Below, one piece after another: positions 28,712 to 38,360 of a DNA stretch of 64,000 bases. Source of the stretch: Psychrobacillus vulpis. Its GTDB lineage: Bacteria > Bacillota > Bacilli > Bacillales_A > Planococcaceae. The stretch is taken from contig NZ_VDGI01000003.1 of the NCBI RefSeq assembly GCF_006861825.1, positions 257,989 through 321,988 on the forward strand, written 5' to 3'. How positions within the stretch are numbered: position 1 is the first letter of the stretch; each line of letters starts with the position of its first letter. Position numbers and translations under genes: made by a program. Below the pieces are notes generated by a model that was not told the DNA's origin, ran no database searches, and saw nothing but the letters and a program-made list of their open reading frames with translations.

Positions 28712-30367
28712 ATGAAATCTTCTGTAGAACGTGAACAAATATTAAATACATTAAATTTTTATGAATTTGATGTACTAGTAATTGGTGGTGGTATTACGGG
28801 GGCTGGTATTGCACTTGATGCAGCGACAAGAGGTATGTCGGTAGCCCTTGTAGAAATGCAAGACTTCGCTGCTGGAACTTCAAGTAGATCAACAAAACTC
28901 GTACACGGTGGTTTACGTTATTTAAAACAATTTGAAGTGAAGATGGTAGCAGAAGTTGGGAAAGAAAGAGAAATTGTGTATGAAAATGCTGTACATGTAA
29001 CAGAACCTGAATGGATGTTACTTCCGTTTCATAAAAAAGGGACATTTGGTCCAATGACTACATCTGTTGGTTTAAAAATGTATGATTTTTTAGCCCGCGT
29101 TAAAAAAGAAGAAAAACGTCAAATGCTATCGCCAGATGAAACAATTCAAAAAGAACCGTTATTAAGAAGTAAAGGTCTTCTTGGTGGTGGTTATTATGTT
29201 GAGTATCGAACAGATGATGCAAGATTGACTTTGGAAGTCATCAAAAAAGCAAATGAAAAAGGTGCAGTATGTTTAAACTATGCAAAAGTAAAATCATTTG
29301 TATATAACGACGAAAATGATGTTATTGGAGCAGAAGTAATAGATCAAGTAAAAAATAGAAAAGTAACCATTCATGCCAAAAAAATTGTAAATGCAACAGG
29401 TCCTTGGGTTGATACAGTTAGAGCTCTTGATGCAATAGATAATAATAAAAAATTGAAATTGACAAAAGGTGTTCACATAGTTATCGATCAAAAACATTTT
29501 CCTCTTCAACAAGCTATTTATTTTGACACGCCAGATAAACGTATGATCTTTGCAATTCCACGAGAAGGAAAAACATATATTGGAACAACAGATACATTTT
29601 TTGAAGGAGATATACAAAATCCTGTAGCTTCGAAGGAAGATGTTCAATACTTACTCCAAGCAATACATTACATGTTTCCGACAGTTCAAATTTCAGAACT
29701 AAACGTGGAATCGACTTGGGCTGGTGTTCGTCCACTAATTTTTGAAGAAGGAAAAGATCCTTCTGAAATATCACGAAAAGATGAAGTTTGGCAGTCCAAC
29801 TCAGGTTTGTTTACTATTGCAGGAGGTAAACTGACAGGATATCGAAAAATGGCGGAGTCCATTGTAGACATCATATCGAAACAGTTAGGAGATCATCATT
29901 ACGGACCATGTGTGACAAAGCATCTAGTGCTATCAGGAGGAAATATAGGGGGCTCTGAAAATTTTGCTGCATTTATCACTAGTAAAGAGCAGCTTGCATT
30001 GTCCTATGGGCTATCTATAGAAGAGGGTAGATATCTTGCAAAATTTTATGGTTCGAATGTAGATAAAATATTTCAATATGCTCATTTATTAAAAACATCT
30101 ACAACTTCTACCTTGCCATTACATGTATTAGCGCAATTATATTATGCTATTCATGATGAAATGGCGTATTCTCCAGTTGACTTTCTAGTACGTAGAATTG
30201 GAATGCTTTATTTTCATGTAGACCAATACAAGGCATACAAGGATGAAGTATTACAAGTAATGAAAAATTTACTTAATTACTCTGAGCAAGAAATGCTGAA
30301 ATTTCAAAAACAGTTAGATAATCTTCTAATGCAAGCTACTTTGAAAGAAAGCAGGGAGACCATTTGA
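28712..30367 (+). CDS. glpD: Aerobic glycerol-3-phosphate dehydrogenase
   Basis: This 551-residue membrane-associated flavoprotein oxidises glycerol-3-P to dihydroxyacetone-P and passes electrons to menaquinone. Seen: the FAD-binding VLVIGGGITGAGIALDAATR, SSRSTKLVHGGLRYL, and the WAGVRPL and GGKLTGYRKMAE segments of the family. The ATG directly follows the glpK stop, with the GAGGTGG ribosome site inside glpK. With GlpK it completes the entry of glycerol into glycolysis. The following lipase gene overlaps by four bases and may supply glycerol. Confidence 0.96.
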   Translation: MKSSVEREQILNTLNFYEFDVLVIGGGITGAGIALDAATRGMSVALVEMQDFAAGTSSRSTKLVHGGLRYLKQFEVKMVAEVGKEREIVYENAVHVTEPEWMLLPFHKKGTFGPMTTSVGLKMYDFLARVKKEEKRQMLSPDETIQKEPLLRSKGLLGGGYYVEYRTDDARLTLEVIKKANEKGAVCLNYAKVKSFVYNDENDVIGAEVIDQVKNRKVTIHAKKIVNATGPWVDTVRALDAIDNNKKLKLTKGVHIVIDQKHFPLQQAIYFDTPDKRMIFAIPREGKTYIGTTDTFFEGDIQNPVASKEDVQYLLQAIHYMFPTVQISELNVESTWAGVRPLIFEEGKDPSEISRKDEVWQSNSGLFTIAGGKLTGYRKMAESIVDIISKQLGDHHYGPCVTKHLVLSGGNIGGSENFAAFITSKEQLALSYGLSIEEGRYLAKFYGSNVDKIFQYAHLLKTSTTSTLPLHVLAQLYYAIHDEMAYSPVDFLVRRIGMLYFHVDQYKAYKDEVLQVMKNLLNYSEQEMLKFQKQLDNLLMQATLKESRETI

Positions 30368-31284
30368 AATCTATTTTAGAAGTGGAACTATCTGATAACC
30401 ATCTAATCCACGTAGTGAAATATACTCCTGAACAAGCTCCTATCGGTCATGTTCATATATTACACGGAATGGCAGAGCATATGGCAAGATATGAGGAGTT
30501 CGCTCTATTTCTAGTAGACAAGGGATATGTAGTAAGTGGTCATGATCATAGAGGTCACGGGCAAACGGCTGGAAAAAATGGCCAGCTAGGATTTTTTGCA
30601 AAATCTAATGGATTTGAACGTGTAACTGAAGATGTACGAGAAGTATTAGGGAGAATTCGTGAAAATTTAGCAGATGTTCCACTTATTTTGTTCGGTCATA
30701 GTATGGGTTCTTTTATTGCTCGTAGGTATATGCAAAAGTATAGTGAATCTCTTTCTCAAGTAGTTATTTGTGGCACTTCTTTTAATCCAGGAGTACTTGG
30801 TGATTTTGGGTCCATTATCGGAAAAATAGCTTCTAAATTTCAATCTCCTGAAACGGAAAGTAAAATTCTGAATCAGTTATCTTTTGGTGGCTTTAATAAA
30901 CAAATTAAAGATACTCAATCTTCTTTTGATTGGTTAAATACAGATGCTACAGAAGTGAAAAAATATATGGACGATCCAATGTGTGGATTTGTACCTTCCA
31001 ATCAATTTTATATCGATTTGTTTTATGGTTTAAAAACGATTCATAAAACCGATGAGATTGCTCGAATTAGAAAAGATTTGCCTGTTTTTATAATAGGTGG
31101 AACGGAAGATCCAGTAGGGAAAAATGGGAAAGATTTATTTAAAGTAGCGAAAGGTTTGACAAATGCCGGAATGAAAAATGTAACTGTACAATTAGTGGAA
31201 AATGCACGACATGAAATATTATTAGAGAAAAATAAAGTGGACACTTTTGAAGTTATTGCAAATTGGATGAAGAATAATGAATGA
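30364..31284 (+). CDS. Alpha/beta hydrolase, monoacylglycerol lipase / lysophospholipase-like
   Basis: This 306-residue Hydrolase_4 family protein has no signal peptide. Seen: [14 protein letters not shown] (oxyanion region), HDHRGHGQT, nucleophile Ser in GHSMGS, acid in GGTEDPVG and the final catalytic His in NARHEIL. The start is TTG at 30364, overlapping glpD by four bases, with GGGAG upstream. Lying directly behind glpKD, it could release glycerol or glycerophospho-compounds from lipids for that pathway; this is inference from position. The 3' end overlaps miaA by eight bases. Confidence 0.85.
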   Translation: MKSILEVELSDNHLIHVVKYTPEQAPIGHVHILHGMAEHMARYEEFALFLVDKGYVVSGHDHRGHGQTAGKNGQLGFFAKSNGFERVTEDVREVLGRIRENLADVPLILFGHSMGSFIARRYMQKYSESLSQVVICGTSFNPGVLGDFGSIIGKIASKFQSPETESKILNQLSFGGFNKQIKDTQSSFDWLNTDATEVKKYMDDPMCGFVPSNQFYIDLFYGLKTIHKTDEIARIRKDLPVFIIGGTEDPVGKNGKDLFKVAKGLTNAGMKNVTVQLVENARHEILLEKNKVDTFEVIANWMKNNE

Positions 31285-32197
31285 GAAGCCATCTGTTATA
31301 GCGATAGTAGGACCGACAGCTGTCGGAAAAACAGCACTTAGTATTGAACTTGCAAAGTCTTTTAATGGAGAAATCATAAATGGAGATTCCATGCAAGTTT
31401 ATCGAGGTTTATCTATTGGAACGGCTAAAATTGAGCCAAATGAGATGGAAGGTGTTCCGCATCATTTATTAGACATTAAAGACCCAACTGATAATTTTTC
31501 GGTAGCCGAATATCAAAAGCTTGTCCGAGAGAAAATAGATGAGATTGCTTCACGTAACCGAGTCCCTATCATAGTAGGAGGCACGGGTTTATATATACAA
31601 TCAGTTTTATACGATTTTAGATTCACACAAGAGAAAAAAACAGATAATGCTTTATTGAATGAGCTGGAGCAGCTATCACCAGAAGATTTGTATGATCGAT
31701 TAACGATATTAGATCCGATTGCTGCAGAAGAAATTCATCCAAACAATGTGCAAAGGGTCATAAGAGCTATTGAGCGAGTGGAATTAAGTGGGAAAAGAAA
31801 AGACGAAATAGAACAAGATCAAGGACATGAAAAAATTTACCCACACTATATTATTGGGCTTTCCATCGATCGCGCACTTCTATATGAAAGAATTAATAAG
31901 CGAGTGGATATAATGATCGAAAAAGGGCTACTAGATGAAGTGAGTGGACTCCATAAACAAGGTATCCGACAAGTTCAATCAATTCAAGCGATTGGCTATA
32001 AAGAAATTTACGAGTATTTGGATGGTCATATCACTTTAGAGGAAGCAATAGACAAATTAAAGCAAAATTCCAGAAGGTATGCGAAACGACAACTTACGTA
32101 TTTTCGAAACAAAATGGATATTCATTGGTATAATCCATTTACAGATATGGAAAGAATAATAAAAGAAATTCAAGCATTTTTGCAGGAGAATTATTAA
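31277..32197 (+). CDS. miaA: tRNA dimethylallyltransferase MiaA
   Basis: This 306-residue enzyme adds the dimethylallyl group to A37 of tRNAs reading UNN codons, making the i6A that MiaB (at 2214) then thiolates. Seen: P-loop [27 protein letters not shown] with the catalytic aspartate, GGTGLYIQS, and the C-terminal [13 protein letters not shown] tRNA-binding helix. The start overlaps the lipase gene by eight bases. hfq follows 64 bases later, the usual miaA-hfq pair. Confidence 0.96.
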   Translation: MNEKPSVIAIVGPTAVGKTALSIELAKSFNGEIINGDSMQVYRGLSIGTAKIEPNEMEGVPHHLLDIKDPTDNFSVAEYQKLVREKIDEIASRNRVPIIVGGTGLYIQSVLYDFRFTQEKKTDNALLNELEQLSPEDLYDRLTILDPIAAEEIHPNNVQRVIRAIERVELSGKRKDEIEQDQGHEKIYPHYIIGLSIDRALLYERINKRVDIMIEKGLLDEVSGLHKQGIRQVQSIQAIGYKEIYEYLDGHITLEEAIDKLKQNSRRYAKRQLTYFRNKMDIHWYNPFTDMERIIKEIQAFLQENY

Positions 32198-32261
32198 TTA
32201 CAGCGAATATTAAGTGGTGGAGAGTCTTTTAGAGGCAAAATGTATATTGGGGGTAATTGAA

Positions 32262-32483
32262 ATGAAACCTATGAATATTCAAGACAATTATTTAAATCAG
32301 CTGAGAAAAAGTGATATTTTTGTAACTGTATTTTTATTAAATGGATTTCAATTAAAAGGTTGTATTAAGTCGTATGATAATTTCACTGTATTATTAGAAT
32401 CTGATGGTAAGCAACAGTTAATTTATAAACATGCGATTTCTACCTTTGCACCCTCAAAATCCGTAAATATCAATATCGAATAG
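32262..32483 (+). CDS. hfq: RNA chaperone Hfq
   Basis: This 73-residue hexameric Sm-like RNA chaperone has a length identical to B. subtilis Hfq. Seen: the Sm1 region ([20 protein letters not shown]) and Sm2 motif ([10 protein letters not shown]). The start is the ATG at 32262, 7 bases after a GGGGG ribosome site. An earlier in-frame start would add 16 residues absent from the family. It follows miaA and is likely cotranscribed with it. Confidence 0.96.
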   Translation: MKPMNIQDNYLNQLRKSDIFVTVFLLNGFQLKGCIKSYDNFTVLLESDGKQQLIYKHAISTFAPSKSVNINIE

Positions 32484-32493
32484 TTTTGATTTA

Positions 32494-32522
32494 TTGACAG
32501 ATGAATTTACTCCTATTATTAT
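32494..32522 (+). promoter_or_regulatory. SigA promoter of the rhodanese gene
   Basis: TTGACA (32494-32499), a 17-base spacer and TATTAT (32517-32522). It lies just after hfq and gives a leader of about 27 bases. Confidence 0.75.
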
Positions 32523-32555
32523 TTGTATGAGTATACAGGGGAAGTGGAGATAAAA

Positions 32556-32855
32556 ATGAATATTATTACAACAGAAGAACTTTTACAAAAGATAGATGCT
32601 GGAGAAGAACTGAGTTTAATCGATGTACGTGAAAGCGAAGAAGTTGCAACAGGTATTATACCAGGTGCTAAACATATTCCGCTTGGTCAAGTAGAAACAA
32701 GTATGAACCAAATAGATAAGTCTGTTCCACAATATATCATTTGTAAAGCTGGCGGACGCAGTGCAATGGCTTGTGAAATTTTAGAAGAAAACGGTTTTAC
32801 AGTTACCAATGTAGTAGGTGGTATGCTAGATTGGGAAGGCGAATTAGAATTTTAA
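32556..32855 (+). CDS. Single-domain rhodanese-like sulfurtransferase
   Basis: This 99-residue cytosolic protein is built from one rhodanese domain. Seen: DVRESEEVATGIIPGAKHIP and the active-site loop CKAGGRS with the persulfide cysteine at about residue 74. Known family role: carrying sulfur as a persulfide; the specific acceptor is not deducible. The start at 32556 has GTGGAG nine bases upstream. It has its own promoter and ends before the hairpin at 32925-32958. Confidence 0.88.
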   Translation: MNIITTEELLQKIDAGEELSLIDVRESEEVATGIIPGAKHIPLGQVETSMNQIDKSVPQYIICKAGGRSAMACEILEENGFTVTNVVGGMLDWEGELEF

Positions 32856-32871
32856 AGTCAAAAGTGTAAGT

Positions 32872-32902
32872 GCATGTTTCAGCTAAGAGAGATGAAAACA
32901 TG
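32872..32902 (+). other. Stem-loop downstream of the rhodanese gene
   Basis: GCATGTTT...AAAACATGC hairpin without T-tract, followed by the 12-bp palindrome CTAGACGTCTAG at about 32911-32922. Both precede the true terminator. The role is unknown. Confidence 0.5.
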
Positions 32903-32924
32903 CGCGAGTGACTAGACGTCTAGG

Positions 32925-32963
32925 AAAGGCTAATTTCAATTATTGAGATTAGCCTTTTCTGTT
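32925..32963 (+). terminator. Intrinsic terminator after the rhodanese gene
   Basis: AAAGGCTAAT...ATTAGCCTTTTCTGTTTT, a 10-bp stem with a partly paired loop (TTCAAT/ATTGAGA). Confidence 0.8.
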
Positions 32964-32997
32964 TTGGGATGAATCTGCATAATTGGGAGAGAATGAA

Positions 32998-34248
32998 ATG
33001 CAATTTACAACAACTTTATCTGAAACGGTATTAGAATTAGCAGAAGAAGCAGAATTGAAAATCGCAAGTTTTCATAAAGAAGTTGAGAAAATAGCGTTTT
33101 TCAATCAACAAAAAGTCATGAATGCTTTTAAGAATCATCATGTTAGTGATCATCATTTTCATCCGTCTACAGGATATGGATATGATGATGAAGGAAGAGA
33201 TACATTAGAAAAGGTTTATGCCACTACGTTTGGTGCAGAATCCGCACTTGTTCGTCCTCAAATTATTTCTGGGACTCATGCTATTTCAATTAGTTTGTTT
33301 GGAGTACTTCGTCCAAATGATGAACTATTATACATAACTGGAAAACCATATGATACTCTACAGTCGATTGTGAGCGGTAATGGGGAAGATACAGGTTCTC
33401 TGGAAGATTTCGGGGTAACTTATCAGCACGTTGACTTATTAGATTCAGGATTGATCGATTGGAATGCAGTAGAAGAGAAGGTTAAAAGTAATACAAAAGT
33501 TATTGCTATACAGCGTTCTAAAGGATATGCTGTCCGACCTTCTTTTACAATAGAGCAAATTAAAGAAATGGTGCAGAAAATTAGAAAGATAAAAGAAGAC
33601 GCTATTATTTTTGTAGACAATTGCTATGGTGAATTTGTAGAAGAACTAGAGCCGACCGATGTTGGAGTAGATTTAATGGCAGGTTCGCTTATTAAGAATC
33701 CTGGTGGTGGTCTCGCTAAAACAGGGGGATATATTGCTGGAAAGAGTGAATTTGTAAAAAAATGCGCTTTCCGAATGACTTCTCCTGGGATTGGAGCAGA
33801 GGCAGGAGCGTCTCTTCATACATTAATGGATATGTACCAAGGATTTTTCTTAGCTCCTCATATTGTATCCCAAGCTGTGAAAGGTGCTATATTTACTTCC
33901 GCTGTTTTAGAAGAAGTTGGAATGACAACAGAACCACATTATTCTGAGAAAAGAACAGATCTCATCCAATCCGTGTCCTTCCAAACTGCTGAACAAATGA
34001 TTCAATTTTGCAAAGCCATACAAATGCATTCTCCCGTAAATGCTCAATTTGCTCCGGAACCTGCATATATGCCAGGTTATGAAGATGATGTTATTATGGC
34101 AGCGGGAACATTTATACAAGGATCGAGTATGGAACTAACAGCAGACGGTCCAATTAGACCTCCATTTACCGCTTTTATTCAAGGTGGTTTAACATACGAA
34201 CATGTAAAATATGCTATTTTGGGAGCAGTACAAACATTGGGTAAATAA
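32998..34248 (+). CDS. ynbB: YnbB: PLP-dependent Cys/Met-metabolism-like protein (aluminium resistance family)
   Basis: This 416-residue fold-type I PLP protein is of the family annotated as methionine gamma-lyase-like or aluminium resistance. Seen: the PLP lysine in GSLIKNPGGGLAKTGGYIAG, DNCYGEFVEE with the cofactor-contacting aspartate, and HHFHPSTGYGYDDEGRDTLE near the N-terminus. The ATG at 32998 has GGGAGA seven bases upstream; an upstream in-frame TTG overlaps that site. It lies directly upstream of glnRA, as in B. subtilis. The true reaction is unproven. Confidence 0.9.
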   Translation: MQFTTTLSETVLELAEEAELKIASFHKEVEKIAFFNQQKVMNAFKNHHVSDHHFHPSTGYGYDDEGRDTLEKVYATTFGAESALVRPQIISGTHAISISLFGVLRPNDELLYITGKPYDTLQSIVSGNGEDTGSLEDFGVTYQHVDLLDSGLIDWNAVEEKVKSNTKVIAIQRSKGYAVRPSFTIEQIKEMVQKIRKIKEDAIIFVDNCYGEFVEELEPTDVGVDLMAGSLIKNPGGGLAKTGGYIAGKSEFVKKCAFRMTSPGIGAEAGASLHTLMDMYQGFFLAPHIVSQAVKGAIFTSAVLEEVGMTTEPHYSEKRTDLIQSVSFQTAEQMIQFCKAIQMHSPVNAQFAPEPAYMPGYEDDVIMAAGTFIQGSSMELTADGPIRPPFTAFIQGGLTYEHVKYAILGAVQTLGK

Positions 34249-34257
34249 GCTTGAACG

Positions 34258-34291
34258 CCACTTTCATTTAGTTAAAGAAAGTGGTTTTTTT
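34258..34291 (+). terminator. Intrinsic terminator after ynbB
   Basis: CCACTTTC...GAAAGTGG stem with TTTTTTT. Confidence 0.88.
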
Positions 34292-34307
34292 CATGTTTAA
34301 AATTTTA

Positions 34308-34324
34308 CGTAAGTTTTTCTTACA
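34308..34324 (+). promoter_or_regulatory. GlnR/TnrA box 1
   Basis: CGTAAGTTTTTCTTACA fits TGTNA-N7-TNACA with one mismatch. It lies upstream of the -35 of glnRA, like glnRAo1 in B. subtilis. Confidence 0.75.
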
Positions 34325-34329
34325 TGACA

Positions 34330-34358
34330 TTGACAACGAAGCTTACATAGCATATATT
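34330..34358 (+). promoter_or_regulatory. glnRA promoter overlapped by GlnR box 2
   Basis: TTGACA (34330-34335), a 17-base spacer and TATATT (34353-34358). The second GlnR box, TGACAACGAAGCTTACA (34331-34347), has one mismatch to the consensus and covers the -35, so binding would block RNA polymerase. This matches the known autoregulated glnRA control. Confidence 0.75.
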
Positions 34359-34386
34359 ATTAGTATATCCAATAGGAGGTGCAGTG

Positions 34387-34770
34387 ATGGAGAAAGAATG
34401 GAGACGTTCCATGCCTTTATTATCGATGAATATTGTAATGCAGTTAACAGGTTTGACAGCAAGGCAAATTCGTTATTATGAGGAGCATGAGCTTGTTCAC
34501 CCTGCACGAACTGAAGGAAAACAACGCATGTTTTCGCTAGATGATATAGATGTATTGTTGGAAATAAAAGATATGTTATCTACTGGAGTTAATATTGCGG
34601 GTATAAAACAAATTTTTGAAATGAAAAACAATCCAGCTGCTAAAAAAGAAGTTCGCCAAGTAATTTCAGATATACAGCTAAGAGCGATTGTTAAAGAAGA
34701 GATGCAGCTTGCACAAAGACAACAACGAGCATCTCTAAGACAAGGGGACCTCTCTCGATTCTATCGTTAA
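34387..34770 (+). CDS. glnR: Transcriptional regulator GlnR (MerR family)
   Basis: This 127-residue MerR-type regulator represses glnRA and other nitrogen genes when glutamine is plentiful, activated by feedback-inhibited glutamine synthetase. Seen: the winged-helix segment MQLTGLTARQIRYYEEHELV and the C-terminal LRQGDLSRFYR tail, which in B. subtilis is autoinhibitory. The start at 34387 is set by AGGAGGT at 34374-34380; the GTG three bases earlier is too close. It is cotranscribed with glnA. Confidence 0.96.
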   Translation: MEKEWRRSMPLLSMNIVMQLTGLTARQIRYYEEHELVHPARTEGKQRMFSLDDIDVLLEIKDMLSTGVNIAGIKQIFEMKNNPAAKKEVRQVISDIQLRAIVKEEMQLAQRQQRASLRQGDLSRFYR

Positions 34771-34810
34771 ATCGAGGTTTGAATATAAAAATCATTAGGA
34801 GAGTGAAACA

Positions 34811-36145
34811 ATGGGCAAGTATACAAAAGAAGATATTAAAAAATTCGTTCAGGATAACGAGGTGAATTTTATTCGTCTTCAGTTTACTGACATCCTCGGT
34901 ACAATTAAAAACGTTGAAATTCCAGTGAGTCAGCTCGATAAAGCTCTCGACAATAAAATGATGTTCGATGGATCTTCTATTGAAGGATTCGTTCGTATTG
35001 AAGAATCAGATATGTACTTAGTTCCTGACTTAGATACATGGGTTGTATTCCCTTGGATTACTGGTAAAGGGAAAGTTGCTCGTCTAATCTGTGACGTAAA
35101 CAAAGCAGATGGTACACCATTTGAAGGTGACCCAAGAAACAACTTAAAACGCATCTTGAAGGAAATGGAAGAGTTGGGATTCACAAGCTTTAACCTAGGG
35201 CCAGAGCCTGAGTTTTTCCTATTCAAACTAGATGCACAAGGGGAACCTACTTTAGAATTAAATGACCACGGTGGTTATTTTGACTTAGCGCCAGTGGATT
35301 TAGGTGAGAACTGTCGTCGTGATATCGTACTAGAGCTTGAAGAAATGGGCTTTGAAATTGAAGCATCTCACCATGAAGTTGCTCCGGGTCAACACGAAAT
35401 CGACTTTAAATATGCAGATGCTGTATCAGCATGTGACAATATTCAAACATTTAAACTTGTAGTTAAAACGATTGCACGCAAACATGGATTACATGCTACA
35501 TTTATGCCAAAACCACTTTTCGGAGTAAATGGTTCTGGAATGCACTTTAACGTATCACTATTTAAAGGAAATGAAAATGCATTCTATGACGAATCTGCTG
35601 ACATGAAAATGAGTGAAACATCTATGCAATTTATGGCTGGTGTATTAAAACATGTTCAAAGCTTTACAGCAATTACAAACCCAACTGTAAACTCATACAA
35701 ACGATTAGTACCTGGTTACGAAGCTCCTTGCTACATTGCATGGTCAGGTCAAAACAGAAGTCCGTTAATCCGTATTCCTTCATCAAGAGGTTTAAGTACG
35801 CGCATTGAAGTTCGCTCTGTAGACCCTGCTGCAAATCCATATCTTGCAATGGCAGTAATTTTACAAGCAGGTCTAGACGGTATTAAAAACAAATTAACAC
35901 CACCACCTGCTGTAGATCGCAATATTTATGTGATGTCTGAAGAAGAAAGAATTGAAAATGGAATTCACAACTTGCCATCTTCTTTACATTCAGCACTACA
36001 AGAGCTTGGTAAGAGCGAAGTAATTCGTGGAGCAATAGGTGAGCATATTTATGCTAACTTTGTTGAAGCGAAAGAAATTGAATGGGATATGTTTAGAACA
36101 ACTGTACACCCATGGGAACGCGAACAATATCTAAAAATGTATTAA
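34811..36145 (+). CDS. glnA: Glutamine synthetase type I (GSI-alpha)
   Basis: This 444-residue dodecameric enzyme makes glutamine from glutamate, ATP and ammonia. Seen: the metal-site GPEPEFFLF and [24 protein letters not shown], the ATP-site [20 protein letters not shown] and RIPSSRG. The length fits the GSI-alpha class, which lacks the adenylylation loop and is instead feedback-inhibited and acts on GlnR/TnrA. The 3' end (bases about 36109-36144) is duplicated as a decayed fragment 4.2 kb downstream at 40365-40400. Confidence 0.97.
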   Translation: MGKYTKEDIKKFVQDNEVNFIRLQFTDILGTIKNVEIPVSQLDKALDNKMMFDGSSIEGFVRIEESDMYLVPDLDTWVVFPWITGKGKVARLICDVNKADGTPFEGDPRNNLKRILKEMEELGFTSFNLGPEPEFFLFKLDAQGEPTLELNDHGGYFDLAPVDLGENCRRDIVLELEEMGFEIEASHHEVAPGQHEIDFKYADAVSACDNIQTFKLVVKTIARKHGLHATFMPKPLFGVNGSGMHFNVSLFKGNENAFYDESADMKMSETSMQFMAGVLKHVQSFTAITNPTVNSYKRLVPGYEAPCYIAWSGQNRSPLIRIPSSRGLSTRIEVRSVDPAANPYLAMAVILQAGLDGIKNKLTPPPAVDRNIYVMSEEERIENGIHNLPSSLHSALQELGKSEVIRGAIGEHIYANFVEAKEIEWDMFRTTVHPWEREQYLKMY

Positions 36146-36246
36146 GCTTGAAAACACTGTATTTATAGGGTTTTTAAATGGGGGCTTTACTTAAATTTGA
36201 TTGTAGAAAATCATATATGCCCCCAATAATTATAAATAAATTATTT

Positions 36247-36299
36247 GAAAACATCGTTCAGTCGTGAGTTGACTCGTTCGGTGTTTTTCTTTTTTAATT
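36247..36299 (+). terminator. Terminator downstream of glnA
   Basis: AAAACATCGttcAGTC...GACTcgttCGGTGTTTTTC with a long T-rich tail. A longer GGGGGC...GCCCCC pairing precedes it at about 36180-36227. Confidence 0.75.
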
Positions 36300-36344
36300 T
36301 CTTTGATACATGTGCTTGGTAGCTTTCCGCATCTATCTTACCTT

Positions 36345-36557
36345 TTAATTTAGATTTAAGGATCTTTTTGATCTTTTGAAGATGATTGATATTAGTAAAA
36401 TAATGCCGCTAAAAATGAATATATAACCAATAGGTAGTAAAAAGAATGGTTCTGTCAAAGTGCCATCTGCTTCAACTTTCCCGCCAATAATATTAAAAGT
36501 GACAAAACAAATTAAACCTAGAATTAAAGATGTAAAAGCTAATATGTGTTTCTTCAT
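36345..36557 (-). CDS. Small membrane protein (DUF3955-like)
   Basis: This 70-residue protein has two hydrophobic segments (about 5-20 and 42-60) joined by a short polar loop with EADGTLTEPFFLLPIGY, and a basic C-terminal tail (KRSKRSLNLN). The layout is like the DUF3955 group of Bacillales membrane proteins; the function is unknown. The start at 36557 has GGAGG seven bases upstream on the minus strand; a longer in-frame start has no ribosome site. Confidence 0.7.
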   Translation of the reverse strand: MKKHILAFTSLILGLICFVTFNIIGGKVEADGTLTEPFFLLPIGYIFIFSGIILLISIIFKRSKRSLNLN

Positions 36558-36706
36558 GATATTCCTCCATTTTTCTTTTATTTGTTTATTTGAATACTTA
36601 ATAAATGATAGCAAATTCTCATCTTCATTCCATTGAAATAAGTTTCAATAGCCTTACACATATGAAAGTTATTATTCATTTCCTGTAATTGGGTTGTTGA
36701 TTTTGT

Positions 36707-36734
36707 TTGTGAAACAAACGTTTGTTCTTATAAT
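36707..36734 (+). promoter_or_regulatory. Promoter with a LexA-box-like palindrome
   Basis: TTGTGA (36707-36712), a 16-base spacer and TATAAT (36729-36734). The spacer holds the 14-bp perfect palindrome AACAAACGTTTGTT (36713-36726), which overlaps CAAACGTTTGTTCT, two mismatches from the Gram-positive SOS box CGAAC-N4-GTTCG. Confidence 0.55.
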
Positions 36735-36756
36735 AAGTGGGAAGGAGGGAACGATA

Positions 36757-36874
36757 GTGATGTTCGAAACTAAAGCCTATAGAAGTTAGTGGCGCTCGGT
36801 TAAAAGTTGCTAAAGAAGAAATAGGGATAAATATTATTCACATTAAAGAAATGAAAGTAACGGAACTTAGATAA
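36757..36874 (+). pseudogene. Decayed short ORF behind a LexA-like promoter
   Basis: A good ribosome site (AAGGAGG at 36743-36749) precedes GTG 36757/ATG 36760, but that frame stops after nine or ten codons. A second frame continues with about 35 codons containing KPIEVSGARLKVAKEEIGIN and ending at 36874. One frameshift would join them. I do not recognise the product. A terminator at 36880-36917 follows. Confidence 0.4.
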
Positions 36875-36879
36875 CCCTT

Positions 36880-36917
36880 AAACCACCTTCCAACCAGTGT
36901 TTGGAAAGTGGTTTTTT
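36880..36917 (+). terminator. Intrinsic terminator
   Basis: AACCACCTTCCAA...TTGGAAAGTGGTT followed by TTTTTG. The stem sequence is related to the hairpin at 38314-38343. Confidence 0.85.
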
Positions 36918-37155
36918 GTATATATGCATTTCACTTCCACAAGAAATTAAGTAAAGAGTATGCATTTTTGTTCTTACGATGTCAAAAATACTTTATCTAA
37001 AACTATATGTTTATTTTAAAGATGAAGATAGCATACTTTCTCTAGGATTAAAGAAAAAATAAGGAAGATAACGAAGTGATTTTTCACTTAGTATATAGTC
37101 ATGCCTCATGAAACGAGAAAAAGAGTTTATTTATTAGTTGGAGGAAAAAGGAAGT

Positions 37156-38252
37156 GTGAGTGACGTGGCGAAAACAGTAATTAGCGTTAGACATTTACAA
37201 TAATAGTTACTTTTTTTGTAATAGGGACATCAATATTAATTATACCTGGGAGTATAGCTTCAGAGGCTAAGCAGGATGCTTGGATAACTTGTATTATAGG
37301 AATTTTATTAAACTTACTACTGGTAAAATTATATATCACTGTAGGAAATCTTGCGCCAGAAATGTCATTAGTAGAGGTGAGTGAACAAGTTTTAGGTAAA
37401 TGGTTTGGAAAACTACTTTCTTTTACCTTTTTTTTATTTAGCTTTATTACTGCTGGAGAACTAGTATATATTGTTAGTAATTTTTTAAGGACGGAAGTCA
37501 TGCCTGAAACACATGCATATCCGATAAATATACTTTTTATTCTCGTTATCGTCTATGGGTCTTATTTGGGATTAGAAACAATTGCCCGTACTGGTGAATT
37601 ATTATTTCCCATTTTTGTTCTTTTATTTACTATTTTTGTTATTTTAATATCTCCTCAAATAGATGCAAAACAATTTCAACCTATTTTAGAAACCCAATTG
37701 AAACCCCTAGTATACAGTGTATTAATATTTAGTAGTACCTTTTCACTCCCTTTGGTTGTAATGTTAATGCTATTTCCCGTTTCTATCAATGATAAAAAAG
37801 TTGCACAAAACGCATTTTATATTGGCACCATATTAGGTGGATTTGTTTTACTCATAATAGTTTCCTTGTCAATATCCGTATTAGGGGCTGATGAAACTTC
37901 TGTTCGTTCATTCCCTAGTTATGCATTAGCTCAGGGAATATCATTAGGGAATTTTATAGATAGAATTGAAATTATTATGGCTTCAATGTGGTTTATTACA
38001 ATATTTATTAAAACATTATTCTATTTCTATGCAGCAGTTATAGGTCTAGGACAAATACTTAAAGTAAAAGATCATCGTTCTCTTATACTACCTCTTGGAA
38101 TGATTCTAGTAGTGGTTTCTCTAATAATACATCCAAGTGTGGTTCATTCTAACGAATACAACAAAGATACTTGGATTCTATATGTATCAGTTTATGGTCT
38201 TTTTCTTCCATTATTATTAATGATGGTGAATAAAATTCGAAAAGTCTTTTAA
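37156..38252 (+). pseudogene. GerAB/GerKB-type germinant receptor permease, frameshifted near its start
   Basis: The long open part (from about 37191) encodes an APC-like permease of the spore germination family, with about ten membrane segments (FFVIGTSILIIPGSIASEAK, WITCIIGILLNLLLV, SLVEVSEQVLGKWFGKLLSF). The expected N-terminus, a GTG start at 37156 behind GGAGG encoding VSDVAKTVISVRH, is in a different frame. One missing base near 37192-37195 would restore a full-length protein of about 365 residues. No gerA or gerC partner lies alongside. It is either a true frameshift or a sequencing error; if translated from the internal ATG at 37362 the first two membrane segments would be lost. Confidence 0.75.
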
Positions 38253-38313
38253 TCGAAAAAAACATATTGAAATTGTAAATTAAATAAAATGATTTTACTT
38301 TTTTCAACAATAT

Positions 38314-38343
38314 AACCACCAACCATTAATTTGGAAGGTGGTT
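38314..38343. terminator. Terminator between convergent genes
   Basis: AACCACC...GGTGGTT stem with T-rich flank, between the gerAB-like gene (+) and the aminotransferase (-). Confidence 0.7.
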
Positions 38344-38360
38344 TATTTTCTGGAACTGAT

